Source of the DNA: Carettochelys insculpta
Taxonomy: Eukaryota > Chordata > Testudines > Carettochelyidae
Assembly: GCF_033958435.1 (NCBI RefSeq)
Contig: NC_134167.1
Coordinates: 8,452,001 to 8,516,000, forward strand
DNA length: 64,000 nt
Direction: 5' to 3'
A model generated the notes under the pieces. The model did not search any database, was not told the DNA's origin, and was given only the letters and a program-made list of their open reading frames with translations. Below, in pieces: positions 60,601 to 64,000 of this stretch. The translations under genes and the position numbers were made by a program. Numbering within the stretch: the first letter of the stretch is position 1; each line of letters starts with the position of its first letter.

Positions 60601-63151
60601 CCGGGTCAAGCAGGAAGAGCAGCGATATCAAGCCCTGAAAATCCACGCGGAAGAGAAGTTAGACAAGTAAGAATTCCAGAGGCAGGCTCTGCAGAGTACA
60701 GACTGATGCTGGGCAGGACTTCAGGAGACAAAAGAAGGAGCTTTCATTTCAATCTCTCAGCCAGGTTTATAATAAATAAAAAATTAGATTCATGCCAGAG
60801 TCTTTGAAATAATCTGTAACCTTGAGAAGGTTCATGTTCGTTGCTTACAGGAATTTGAACTCCCGCAGGCTAAAGCAATCTGCTCAACACAGTCTGCAAA
60901 AATCACCATTCTATATCCTGTGTGCTTTTAAGCATGGTGATAAAGCTGCAGGTTATTCATGTTGTTATTAGCAGCTATATTGATACCATCGCTACTTAAC
61001 ATGTAATCAAGGGGTAGCACCAGCTGACCAGTTGTCCCAAAGTCAGGAGGCAGAAAATATCAGGGACTCCTGAGCCAGTTGTTCTTAAAGTGGGAAGGCA
61101 GGGAACCCAGATCCCTTACTCCATTCATGGCTACATGAAAAGATGCCACTGATTTGACTTACAGTATGAGTTTAAACTGAGGTTGCTAAATGAGCCAAAC
61201 CCCTGTGTAGACAGTCTGATTTTGGTTCACCTTGGACCTGTCACAGTTGACTTAAGCTACACTAAGAAAAGCTGTTATGAAATTGGACTAGAATTATAGG
61301 ATTGGAAGAGACCTCGGGAGGACATGAAGTTCACCCCACTGCTCAAAGCAGGACCAATCCCTACTAAATCATCCCAGCCAAGGTGTTGTCAAGCCAGGAT
61401 TTAAAAATCTCTAGGGATGGATTCCACCACATCTCTAGGTAACACTTTCCAGTGCTTCACCACTCACCTGATGCAGTAGTTTCTCCTAATATCCAGCCTA
61501 GACCTCTCCCACTGTAACCTGAGACCATTGCCGGGTCATTGGTCAGTACTGAAAACAGCCTTTCTCCATCCTTTTTGTAATCCCCCTTCAGGTAGTTGGA
61601 GGCTGCTATCAAATCCCCGCCTTCCTCGTCTCTTCTGTAGACTGAATAAGCCCAAATCCCTCAGCATCCTCTCCTAAGTCATGTGCTCCAGCTCCTTAGT
61701 ATGTCAGTTTGTCCACACAGGGGTTTACCCCATCTGAAATCAGTTTAATAACCAATTTAAGTTAAAGCACTGCAACTTTCCCATGTAGACAGGGCTGCAG
61801 AATCTGTTGCTCATGAACATGGAGAACTGGAGCCAACACAGCAACTGTTCCTGGCTGCTTAATAGGTGACATTATCCTTTGCTCTGTGAGGCATTTAGAT
61901 AGCTGTGACTCTGTGTAAGGTTACTCTGTTGGGCTGCAGCCAAAGAAATAAATATTCTGTCTTTCTCTCTCAACCCCAACCTAGGGCAAATGAAGAAATT
62001 GCTCAGGTGCGCACAAAAGCAAAAGCTGAGAGTGCAGCTCTGCACGCTGGGCTCCGCAAAGAGCAGATGAAGGTGGAATCGCTGGAGAGAGCTCTCCAAC
62101 AGAAGGTAAATGCCCTTTGGCCCGGCTCCCTCTCTGGCTCTTGAAGTTGGGCTCATTTTGTTATTGATTTCAATGGACTTAGTTGCCATTAAAGTGTCCC
62201 CTACTGATCTTGGGTTCATTACTCAGATCACAGTGGGTACATGAGAGAGAGAGTCTCCAGAAAGCTAGCCCAGAACCAGCAGAGTAAGGAGGGGAAAAAT
62301 AGAAGTCCTATTCTTTAAATCTCTGCCTGTTATCCACTTACCATCACCCTGAAATACTGCTGTGGATATTGGGAACTGCATTTCCAGCTGCACTGTCCTC
62401 TTGGGGCTGTGAATTGCAGGCTATTAATGATACTGGGGCATCTCCATGTAGCTGTTAAACTCCCCCACATCATGGAATGCATGTGCCAGCTGATGTTCAC
62501 CTTCTGTATCACCACTGTACTCCTAGAGTGGGACTTGGGGTCACCTGAGCTTATGGGATATTACACGGAACTCTGCTATGAAACTGATCCCCCTGGATCA
62601 GGCTAGACAGCAGATGTTAGAGAGTTATTTTGGAATGCAGATCCCCAGCATTGTTCTATGGAGCAGATCACTGAGGGAATCAGCCCAGATAGTGAGTGTC
62701 TTTTCCCATATTCACTTGGCTGGTACGTGTAAGAGCAACGGGATACACCGAGGGGAGCTGATTCAGAAATGCAGCAGATGGCATTACAAAGGGATCAGTA
62801 GCCATAATCCTCTTGTGCAGAAGTCAGTGCTCTGAACTATAGAACAATCTTACTGGCCCCAGCATGCTGTCGTGTAGGACCCCAGTCCCTGCAGAATGTC
62901 AGCAACGGGGGCAGACTGGCTGGGCTGCCCTCCCCCATCGAAGGCCATGCGTTCCCTTGTGTGAAGAGGATGATTTGTGTGTATTACTGTTGGGGAAGGG
63001 GCTGGAATTGATCACTGCCTGGTTAGGTGGGACCATCGAGGAACTTCTGCTCCTCATCGCCCTGTGGCCATTTGTCTTTCAGAACCAAGAAATCGAAGAG
63101 TTGACCAAGATCTGCGACGAGCTGATTGCAAAGATGGGAAAGGCCGACTGA
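24542..63151 (+). CDS. TACC1: TACC1, transforming acidic coiled-coil protein 1 (13 spliced coding exons, proximal start)
   Basis: The coding exons are 24542-24693, 25598-25713, 35270-36419, 43196-43256, 44153-44360, 52216-52268, 56806-56934, 57931-58007, 59053-59096, 59666-59826, 60560-60666, 61985-62105 and 63083-63151. They join to 2,448 nt without a frame break, giving 815 residues; I recall the human protein as 805. Identity rests on the N-terminus [16 protein letters not shown], three SDP repeats (about residues 253-275, 371-392, 403-422) and the C-terminal TACC coiled coil (about 610-815), which I recognise as nearly identical to vertebrate TACC1. Family knowledge: TACC proteins bind the microtubule polymerase ch-TOG/CKAP5 through the TACC domain, localise to centrosomes and microtubule plus ends, and TACC1 also has reported nuclear coregulator roles. 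The protein has no signal peptide or membrane segment. All introns are GT-AG except the first, which is GC-AG. Confidence 0.97.
24694..25597 (+). other. TACC1 intron 1 of the proximal isoform (GC-AG)
   Basis: The intron is 904 bp, starting GCAAGT and ending TTGGCAG. No repeat or gene was recognised in it. Confidence 0.85.
25598..25713 (+). CDS. TACC1: TACC1 exon 2
   Basis: The acceptor is TTGGCAG at 25591-25597 and the donor AAG|GTAAAG at 25714. It contributes the end of codon 51 and residues 52-89 plus one base. The peptide [15 protein letters not shown] is the conserved serine- and acid-rich segment after the TACC1 N-terminus. It is followed by SRSPVKQF, with S/T-P sites that are plausible kinase targets (inference). 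This is the first exon shared by both alternative starts. Confidence 0.95.
26560..26755 (-). mobile_element. hAT-like MITE (family M)
   Basis: It ends GGGGAAACACTG. Flanks GCATCTGG (26552-26559) and ACAGCTGG (26756-26763) agree at 6 of 8. Confidence 0.82.
27287..27446 (+). mobile_element. hAT-like MITE (family M), shortened
   Basis: It begins GGTTCCCCCTAATTTTTTCT and ends GACAGGGAACGC. Part of the interior is missing relative to other copies. Confidence 0.75.
28070..28248 (+). mobile_element. hAT-like MITE (family M)
   Basis: AGTCCCTCTAATTTTAATCT to CACAGGGAACACTGG. The outermost 5' bases are degraded. Confidence 0.78.
29565..29655 (-). repeat. Fold-back-family repeat, single copy
   Basis: ACAAGCAGCCTCGTAGCACC to GCACTTCCTCAGATTTAC. 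Confidence 0.65.
29685..29874 (-). mobile_element. hAT-like MITE (family M)
   Basis: CACTGTTCCCTGTAAGCC to TGCAGGGAACCCTG. Flanks GTCATGTT (29677-29684) and GTGATGTT (29875-29882) agree at 7 of 8. Confidence 0.85.
30370..30520 (+). mobile_element. CR1-like 3' end
   Basis: It reads CTAGGAATGGGCGACAGGG, then GGCCACTGTCTGAAGACAGG, GACCTTTGGTCTGACC and CTTATGTTCTTA, a reptile CR1 3' UTR. It aligns with the second half of the copy at 16310-16930. Confidence 0.7.
30846..31045 (+). mobile_element. hAT-like MITE (family M)
   Basis: CAGTGTTCCCTCTAAATTTT to ATAGAGAACTCTG. It lies 15 kb upstream of exon 3's neighbourhood in intron 2. Flanking CTCAC is shared on both sides. Confidence 0.82.
32700..33100 (-). 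repeat. GC-rich dispersed repeat, copy 2 (inverted)
   Basis: It reads as the reverse complement of copies 1 and 3: GCCCCTGAGCCCTGCATCTC-type, CCTCCACTCCCCGCCGCC and GGTAATCCCC. Alignment is by eye. Confidence 0.5.
35270..36419 (+). CDS. TACC1: TACC1 exon 3, large exon with SDP repeats
   Basis: The acceptor TTATTTTAG ends at 35269 and the donor AAC|GTGAGT starts at 36420, so the open frame runs only a few bases beyond the exon. It encodes residues 90-472. The start, [14 protein letters not shown], matches TACC1. The middle is acidic and serine-rich, probably disordered. Three SDP (Ser-Asp-Pro) repeats begin at residues 253, 371 and 403, each opening PKASY and closing with an NPF or DPF core. 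[14 protein letters not shown] (from about 313) is a conserved TACC1 block. A basic run ([11 protein letters not shown] to PKRQRE, about residues 329-350) resembles a bipartite nuclear localisation signal, and [11 protein letters not shown] near the end adds another basic patch. Confidence 0.97.
36772..37155. mobile_element. DNA element with TGTCTACxC termini, palindromic interior
   Basis: GGGCTGTGTCTACTCGGCAG opens it. Interior repeats of TTTTGAAATAG and TTCGGAACAG type suggest a palindromic non-autonomous element. Confidence 0.55.
38832..39158. mobile_element. hAT-like DNA element, second copy
   Basis: CAGGGTGAACAAACTTTTTA to GTGCACCCCAG parallels the element at 3787-4129 along its length, including TGAGATGGAT and the CATATGAAA region. 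No clear target duplication was seen. Confidence 0.7.
39202..39714. mobile_element. hAT-like DNA element remnant
   Basis: The ends CAGTGGTGCTCAACCTTTC and GGTTGAGAACCACTG are inverted repeats of hAT type. It resembles the ends of the 2514-3274 element. Confidence 0.65.
40318..40644. mobile_element. pogo/Tigger-like DNA element
   Basis: Ends CAGTAAACTCTTTTATATC and GATATGAAAGAGTTGACTG form a terminal inverted repeat, flanked by TA at 40316-40317 and 40645-40646. It is 327 bp and non-coding. Confidence 0.75.
40883..41190. mobile_element. DNA element with TGTCTACACTAG terminus, partial
   Basis: GGCTGTGTCTACACTAGCCC starts it. Recurrent ACTTCGAAAT and its complement occur inside. A clear 3' end was not found. 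Confidence 0.5.
43196..43256 (+). CDS. TACC1: TACC1 exon 4
   Basis: The acceptor is CGTTGCAG before 43196 and the donor CAG|GTACAG is at 43257. The exon is 61 nt: one base completes T473, then 20 codons (residues 474-493) end on a codon boundary. [16 protein letters not shown] matches the TACC1 segment that follows the SRLIT block. The cluster of lysines extends the basic region begun at the end of exon 3. A pyrimidine tract of CTCTGTCTCTCTC precedes the acceptor. Confidence 0.94.
43257..44152 (+). other. TACC1 intron 4
   Basis: The only recognised content is one complete hAT-like MITE (43492-43669) with a perfect 8-bp target duplication. Confidence 0.85.
43492..43669 (+). mobile_element. 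hAT-like MITE (family M) with perfect 8-bp target duplication
   Basis: CAGTGTTCCCTCTAATATTT to CAGGGAACCCTG. GTTTGCAC flanks it exactly (43484-43491 and 43670-43677). Confidence 0.92.
44153..44360 (+). CDS. TACC1: TACC1 exon 5
   Basis: The acceptor is GATCCCACAG and the donor CAG|GTACGG at 44361. Residues 494-562 are encoded, plus one base. [14 protein letters not shown] and [18 protein letters not shown] are strongly conserved TACC1 landmarks, and [10 protein letters not shown] closes the exon. The segment is acidic and predicted to be unstructured, linking the SDP region to the coiled coil. Reading continues open to about 44446 past the donor, but that extension is intronic by homology. 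Confidence 0.96.
44692..44768 (+). repeat. Fold-back-family repeat, 3' end
   Basis: GATGAAGTGGATTTTACCCA to GGTGCCACAGGAC, cut short by the MITE at 44769. Confidence 0.75.
44769..44955 (-). mobile_element. hAT-like MITE (family M) nested at a repeat end
   Basis: CAGTGTTTCCTGTGAGC to AGGGAACACTG. Flanks CACAGGAC and CACAGGCG agree at 6 of 8. It sits at the conserved GGTGCCACAGGAC of a fold-back-family repeat (44692-44768). Confidence 0.85.
45263..45736. mobile_element. DNA element interrupted by a fold-back insertion
   Basis: TAATGTCTACGTTACCTGGG opens and TAGTGTAGACCAAGCC closes. The 45521-45711 insertion splits it at the 3' end. Confidence 0.55.
45521..45711. mobile_element. Fold-back insertion with 13-bp target duplication
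   Basis: The arms (AACAAGAAGTCCTGTGGCAC and its complement) meet near 45612. CTTTCCTAGTGTA occurs exactly on both sides (45508-45520, 45712-45724), so the pair integrated as one unit. The target is an older DNA element whose ends are at about 45263 and 45736. Confidence 0.9.
45815..45990 (+). mobile_element. L2-like relic
   Basis: CACACAGCCCAGTGAGGTAG and ATTTTATGGATGAGAAAAGAG follow the L2/MIR tail pattern. Confidence 0.55.
46389..46594 (+). mobile_element. hAT-like MITE (family M), diverged 5' end
   Basis: CAATGTTCATTCTGATC to TTACAAGGAACACTG. The interior follows the family. Confidence 0.72.
47565..47750 (+). mobile_element. CR1-like 3' tail
   Basis: AAGGTTGTGGTGGATTCCCC, AACTGGATGATTTTTTTTCT and TGATTATAGAGGTCTCTTCT correspond to the tail of a CR1 3' region. 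It is short and diverged. Confidence 0.55.
48113..48294 (-). mobile_element. hAT-like MITE (family M)
   Basis: CAGTGTTCCCTGTAAGATGA to AGAGGGGAAACC, no target duplication visible. Confidence 0.8.
48959..49352. mobile_element. Palindromic DNA element with GGGCTTGTCTxCACTAGCTC termini
   Basis: GGCTTGTCTGCACTAGCTCC and its near complement (about 49333-49350) are inverted ends about 20 bp long. Inside, GCACTTCATTA occurs in both orientations and 49170-49203 is a further hairpin around AAAATTTT. Confidence 0.75.
49990..50360 (+). repeat. GC-rich dispersed repeat, copy 3
   Basis: CCACTTCCTGCTGCCATGGA, GGCTCATCAGGCC, GGAATCCTCCCCCTCCCATC and GGCCTGGGCCAGCTGTCCCA align with copy 1. Confidence 0.65.
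50411..50600 (-). mobile_element. CR1 3' end, minus strand
   Basis: AGCTGGGAGGGACCTCGAGA, then GGTCATCGAGTCCAGTCCCC, is the reverse complement of the CR1 3' terminal region. Confidence 0.8.
50825..50930 (+). mobile_element. L2-like relic
   Basis: TCATCCCCATTGTACAGGTG and TGCCCAAGGTCACACAGGCA follow the L2/MIR tail pattern. Confidence 0.6.
50938..51212. mobile_element. DNA element with TATCTACACTTACC terminus
   Basis: GGTATATCTACACTTACCGG opens, and CCCAGTATAGACCTGGCC closes as the inverted end. An internal GAAGATCGATGCACTGG/CCTTCCGG-type palindrome is present near 50945-50985. Confidence 0.6.
51670..52150 (-). mobile_element. Probable Tx1-type LINE C-terminal fragment
   Basis: On the minus strand, with some frame shifts, I read a CxxC-type zinc-finger region (around 52065-52085), then segments such as [21 protein letters not shown] and [15 protein letters not shown]. 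This resembles the C-terminal tail of non-CR1 vertebrate LINE proteins (Tx1-like). It is a broken fragment. The family name is a tentative inference. Confidence 0.4.
52216..52268 (+). CDS. TACC1: TACC1 exon 6 (short)
   Basis: The exon is 53 nt, with acceptor GTGTTTTAG and donor CTG|GTAAGT at 52269. Two bases complete G563 and 17 codons (564-580) follow: [17 protein letters not shown]. This aligns in position with the human segment after SSEAG that starts IEKE. It is poorly conserved and lies in the linker just upstream of the TACC domain. Because it preserves the frame only together with its neighbours' phases, skipping it alone would shift the frame (53 is not a multiple of three). Confidence 0.9.
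53815..53834. repeat. CT microsatellite
   Basis: About 20 bases of TC/CT with one interruption. Confidence 0.9.
54945..55110 (+). mobile_element. CR1-type LINE remnant
   Basis: The run ATAAAATTAAGAAAAGGAAA, GGGCAAGAATTTCTAATGGC and GCAGGGGAAGCTCCCAAGAG follows the pattern of LINE RT C-terminal sequence (a basic-aromatic stretch, then a tryptophan-type region). Divergence limits certainty. Confidence 0.45.
55235..55400. repeat. Tandem repeat with a 40-bp unit
   Basis: The unit GAGTGACTAGTTAATTAACA plus AGGGGAAATCTGGGAACAG-type sequence is exact between 55241-55280 and 55281-55320 and then decays through at least two further units to about 55400. Confidence 0.9.
56121..56297 (+). mobile_element. 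hAT-like MITE (family M)
   Basis: CAGTGATTCCTCTAATTTG to GCAGGGAGCACTG, about 500 bp upstream of exon 7. Confidence 0.78.
56806..56934 (+). CDS. TACC1: TACC1 exon 7, start of the TACC domain
   Basis: The acceptor is TCGCCGCAG and the donor GAG|GTAATG at 56935. Exactly 43 codons (residues 581-623) are encoded. The first 17 residues are a Ser/Gly/Thr-rich linker that differs from human. From [17 protein letters not shown] onward it is the conserved entry into the TACC domain, with LTLIREE beginning the coiled coil. As a phase 0-0 exon of 129 nt it could be skipped without changing the frame. Confidence 0.96.
56935..57930 (+). other. TACC1 intron 7
   Basis: It contains one minus-strand CR1-like end (57147-57290). 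Nothing else was recognised. Confidence 0.8.
57147..57290 (-). mobile_element. CR1-like 3' end, minus strand
   Basis: ATTCATAGAGTTTAAGGC and GAAGGAACACTAG...TCATCTGACCTCC are the reverse complement of a reptile CR1 3' subfamily. Confidence 0.65.
57931..58007 (+). CDS. TACC1: TACC1 exon 8, TACC coiled coil
   Basis: The acceptor is TACCACGTAG and the donor GAG|GTACAA with GT at 58008. Residues 624-648 plus two bases are encoded. The peptide reads [20 protein letters not shown] and continues EVLEM, with heptad-spaced hydrophobics typical of the TACC family's long C-terminal coiled coil. It is almost identical to vertebrate TACC1. Confidence 0.97.
58358..58600 (-). mobile_element. CR1 3' end, minus strand
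   Basis: AGAATCCTAGGGTTGGAAGG and GACCTCAGAAGGTCACTGAG, then CAACGCATTCCAGTGCTTCA, are the reverse complement of the CR1 3' region and the end of its frame. Confidence 0.85.
58698..58894 (+). mobile_element. hAT-like MITE (family M)
   Basis: CGGTGTTCCCTCTGATTTTT to CAGGGAACACCG. Flanks GTGGCTAT (58690-58697) and GTGGCTTT (58895-58902) agree at 7 of 8. Confidence 0.87.
59053..59096 (+). CDS. TACC1: TACC1 exon 9, TACC coiled coil (44 nt)
   Basis: The acceptor is CGTTCCAG and the donor is ATAG|GTGAGG at 59097. One base completes R649, 14 codons give [14 protein letters not shown] (650-663), and one base starts E664. The sequence is conserved TACC-domain coiled coil. Its small size makes it easy to miss, but both phases fit the flanking exons exactly. 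Confidence 0.96.
59097..59665 (+). other. TACC1 intron 9
   Basis: The intron is 569 bp. No repeat was recognised. Confidence 0.85.
59666..59826 (+). CDS. TACC1: TACC1 exon 10, TACC coiled coil
   Basis: The acceptor is AATTCACAG. Residues 664-717 are encoded. [20 protein letters not shown] is the TACC family signature region, implicated by family knowledge in binding ch-TOG/CKAP5. The donor is AAG|GTCCTT at 59827, which lacks the usual +3 purine, A4 and G5. It is nevertheless fixed by the conserved GFKK-NEEALKK junction. Reading into the intron adds 21 mostly hydrophobic residues before a TGA at 59890. Confidence 0.95.
59827..60559 (+). other. TACC1 intron 10 (weak donor)
   Basis: It starts GTCCTT, a poor donor, and ends TTTTTCAG. 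Half of it is a DNA-transposon remnant (60060-60452). Confidence 0.85.
60060..60452. mobile_element. Palindromic DNA element in TACC1 intron 10
   Basis: GGCTATGTCTATGCTGCAGA opens and TAGTGTAAACACAGCC closes. Repeated TTTCGAAAGA motifs in both orientations fill the interior. Confidence 0.65.
60560..60666 (+). CDS. TACC1: TACC1 exon 11, TACC coiled coil
   Basis: The acceptor is GTTTTTCAG and the donor ACAA|GTAAGA at 60667. Residues 718-752 and two bases of K753 are encoded. [20 protein letters not shown] and the following [15 protein letters not shown] are conserved TACC-domain sequence with regular heptad spacing of Leu, Ile and Ala. Confidence 0.97.
61195..61800. mobile_element. Old DNA element split by a CR1 insertion
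   Basis: CCCTGTGTAGACAGTC (about 61200) and CCCATGTAGACAGGGCTG (about 61782) are similar ends, with AACCAATTTAAGTTAAAGC inside the right half. The CR1 at 61290-61695 lies between them. Confidence 0.5.
61290..61695 (-). mobile_element. CR1 3' end, minus strand
   Basis: GAATTATAGGATTGGAAGAG opens the reverse complement of a CR1 3' end. The RT-end region with CCTTCAGGTAGTTGGAGGCT follows. It lies inside an older DNA element whose ends appear at 61195 and 61800. Confidence 0.85.
61985..62105 (+). CDS. TACC1: TACC1 exon 12, TACC coiled coil
   Basis: The acceptor is CCAACCTAG and the donor AAG|GTAAAT at 62106. One base completes K753 and 40 codons (754-793) follow, from [20 protein letters not shown] to [10 protein letters not shown]. 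This is one of the most conserved parts of the TACC coiled coil. Confidence 0.97.
62106..63082 (+). other. TACC1 intron 12
   Basis: The intron is 977 bp. No repeat was recognised. Confidence 0.8.
63083..63151 (+). CDS. TACC1: TACC1 terminal coding exon (exon 13)
   Basis: The acceptor is GTCTTTCAG. It encodes [20 protein letters not shown] and then AD and TGA (63149-63151), residues 794-815. The C-terminal end matches the TACC1 terminus (human ends ...AKLGKTD by memory). The 3' UTR follows directly in the same exon. Confidence 0.97.
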   Translation, partial: NQEIEELTKICDELIAKMGKAD

Positions 63152-64000
63152 ATCTCGCTGCCCTTTGTCCAACACGCTGCCCTGGGCTGCTTCTTTTGTC
63201 ATGTTGAGCACCTTGCCTTATTCTCCAGGAAGAATCTCCCTGAGCAGAGAAAAGCACACGCACAGCTGCCTGCCCCACCTGGAGGCAGGAGCCAGTCACC
63301 CCAAAGGCAGAGCTGGTGGCTGAAAGGAGTCTAGTCTGATTGGTTCAAAGGGTTTGCAGCCCCTAGTTTTTAGGGCTCAGCTCAGTTTCTCCCTAATCAG
63401 ACAGGACACGTGCAGTTCTTTGGGCATTGTCAGCAAACTCCCAGCCCCGCAGACACACCCCTGCCTGTCCTGTGGACCCTTTCTGGGTCCCTTCTTTGCA
63501 GCGAGGGAGCTGGGTTGAGCTGTGCCTGTATCAGAGCTAGGCTTTTTATTGGTTAGATCCTATTACGTATCTACCCAGCTGGCAGCTTCTATTTAAATAG
63601 TGGAGAGGGGTCCAGCTGTGATGGTAAGCCCATGCCCAGGTTCAGACACCTGACAGTGCAATGCTGGTCCTTGGAGAAAGGAAGTCACTGGGGAGGTCTG
63701 TTTAGTGGTGTCAGAGATGATGTTAAAATAAGGGGTATCTGTGGCACCTCCTCTCCCCACCCTTCTTCCCCATGAAAAACACTGCTTTAGATCACCTGGT
63801 TTATGCTACCACTGAAATGGTTTGCCTGAAAGTGGTTTGATTCTTTTCTGATATGCTGATCTGGGTGTATAGTATGTTCACGTAACAGGGCAGAGTCAGT
63901 CCTGATCCCAGGCCCTGCTATCAGCTGGGCAGGGGAGCCGGAGTGTCTCTCTGGATACGTCTCCACGGCAGTGGGAGGTGTGACTGCAGCTCAGGTGGAC
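63152..64000 (+). other. TACC1: TACC1 3' UTR (partial)
   Basis: The sequence after the stop is largely free of recognisable repeats. No AATAAA or ATTAAA was seen up to the window end; only an AATAAG-like hexamer occurs near 63727. Human TACC1 has a long 3' UTR, so the true polyadenylation site probably lies downstream of the window. Confidence 0.7.

Larger units (their letters stand above)
60667..61984 (+). other. TACC1 intron 11
   Basis: It contains a minus-strand CR1 end (61290-61695) apparently inserted in an older DNA element (61195-61800). Confidence 0.8.

Overview
The window is a vertebrate, most probably reptilian, genomic segment. It carries one large protein-coding gene on the plus strand, TACC1 (transforming acidic coiled-coil protein 1), interrupted by introns full of transposon remnants. 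CR1 LINE copies, including one with a long intact reverse transcriptase frame, many short hAT-type and pogo/Tigger-type DNA elements, and a very common fold-back-prone repeat point to a turtle (inference). No second host gene was recognised.

Layout: 1-1,900 is 5' flanking DNA with a Tigger-like element and a GC-rich minisatellite. A CpG-dense promoter and a first coding exon lie at about 1,930-2,480 (coding 2,202-2,275). A 23 kb first intron follows. A second, alternative first exon is at 24,542-24,693. Both first exons end in the same phase and can join exon 2 (25,598-25,713). The large exon 3 (35,270-36,419) encodes the acidic, low-complexity middle of the protein with three SDP repeats and a basic nuclear-localisation-like stretch. 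Exons 4-6 (43,196-43,256; 44,153-44,360; 52,216-52,268) form the linker. Exons 7-13 (56,806-63,151) encode the C-terminal TACC coiled coil. The stop codon is at 63,149-63,151 and the 3' UTR runs off the window.

The 13 coding exons starting at 24,542 join in frame to 2,448 nt (815 residues plus stop). The distal start gives about 789 residues. Twelve splice junctions follow this frame exactly; one donor is GC instead of GT, and one GT donor is weak.

The introns hold at least 13 copies of a roughly 180-200 bp hAT-like MITE (six with recognisable 8-bp target duplications), four fold-back insertions flanked by 9-13 bp duplications, at least ten CR1 fragments, MIR/L2-like relics, two diverged dispersed duplications of unrecognised type, and small tandem repeats. 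The most unusual items are the recurrent fold-back insertions, the possible N-myristoylated TACC1 isoform, the GC-AG first intron and the unclassified dispersed repeats.
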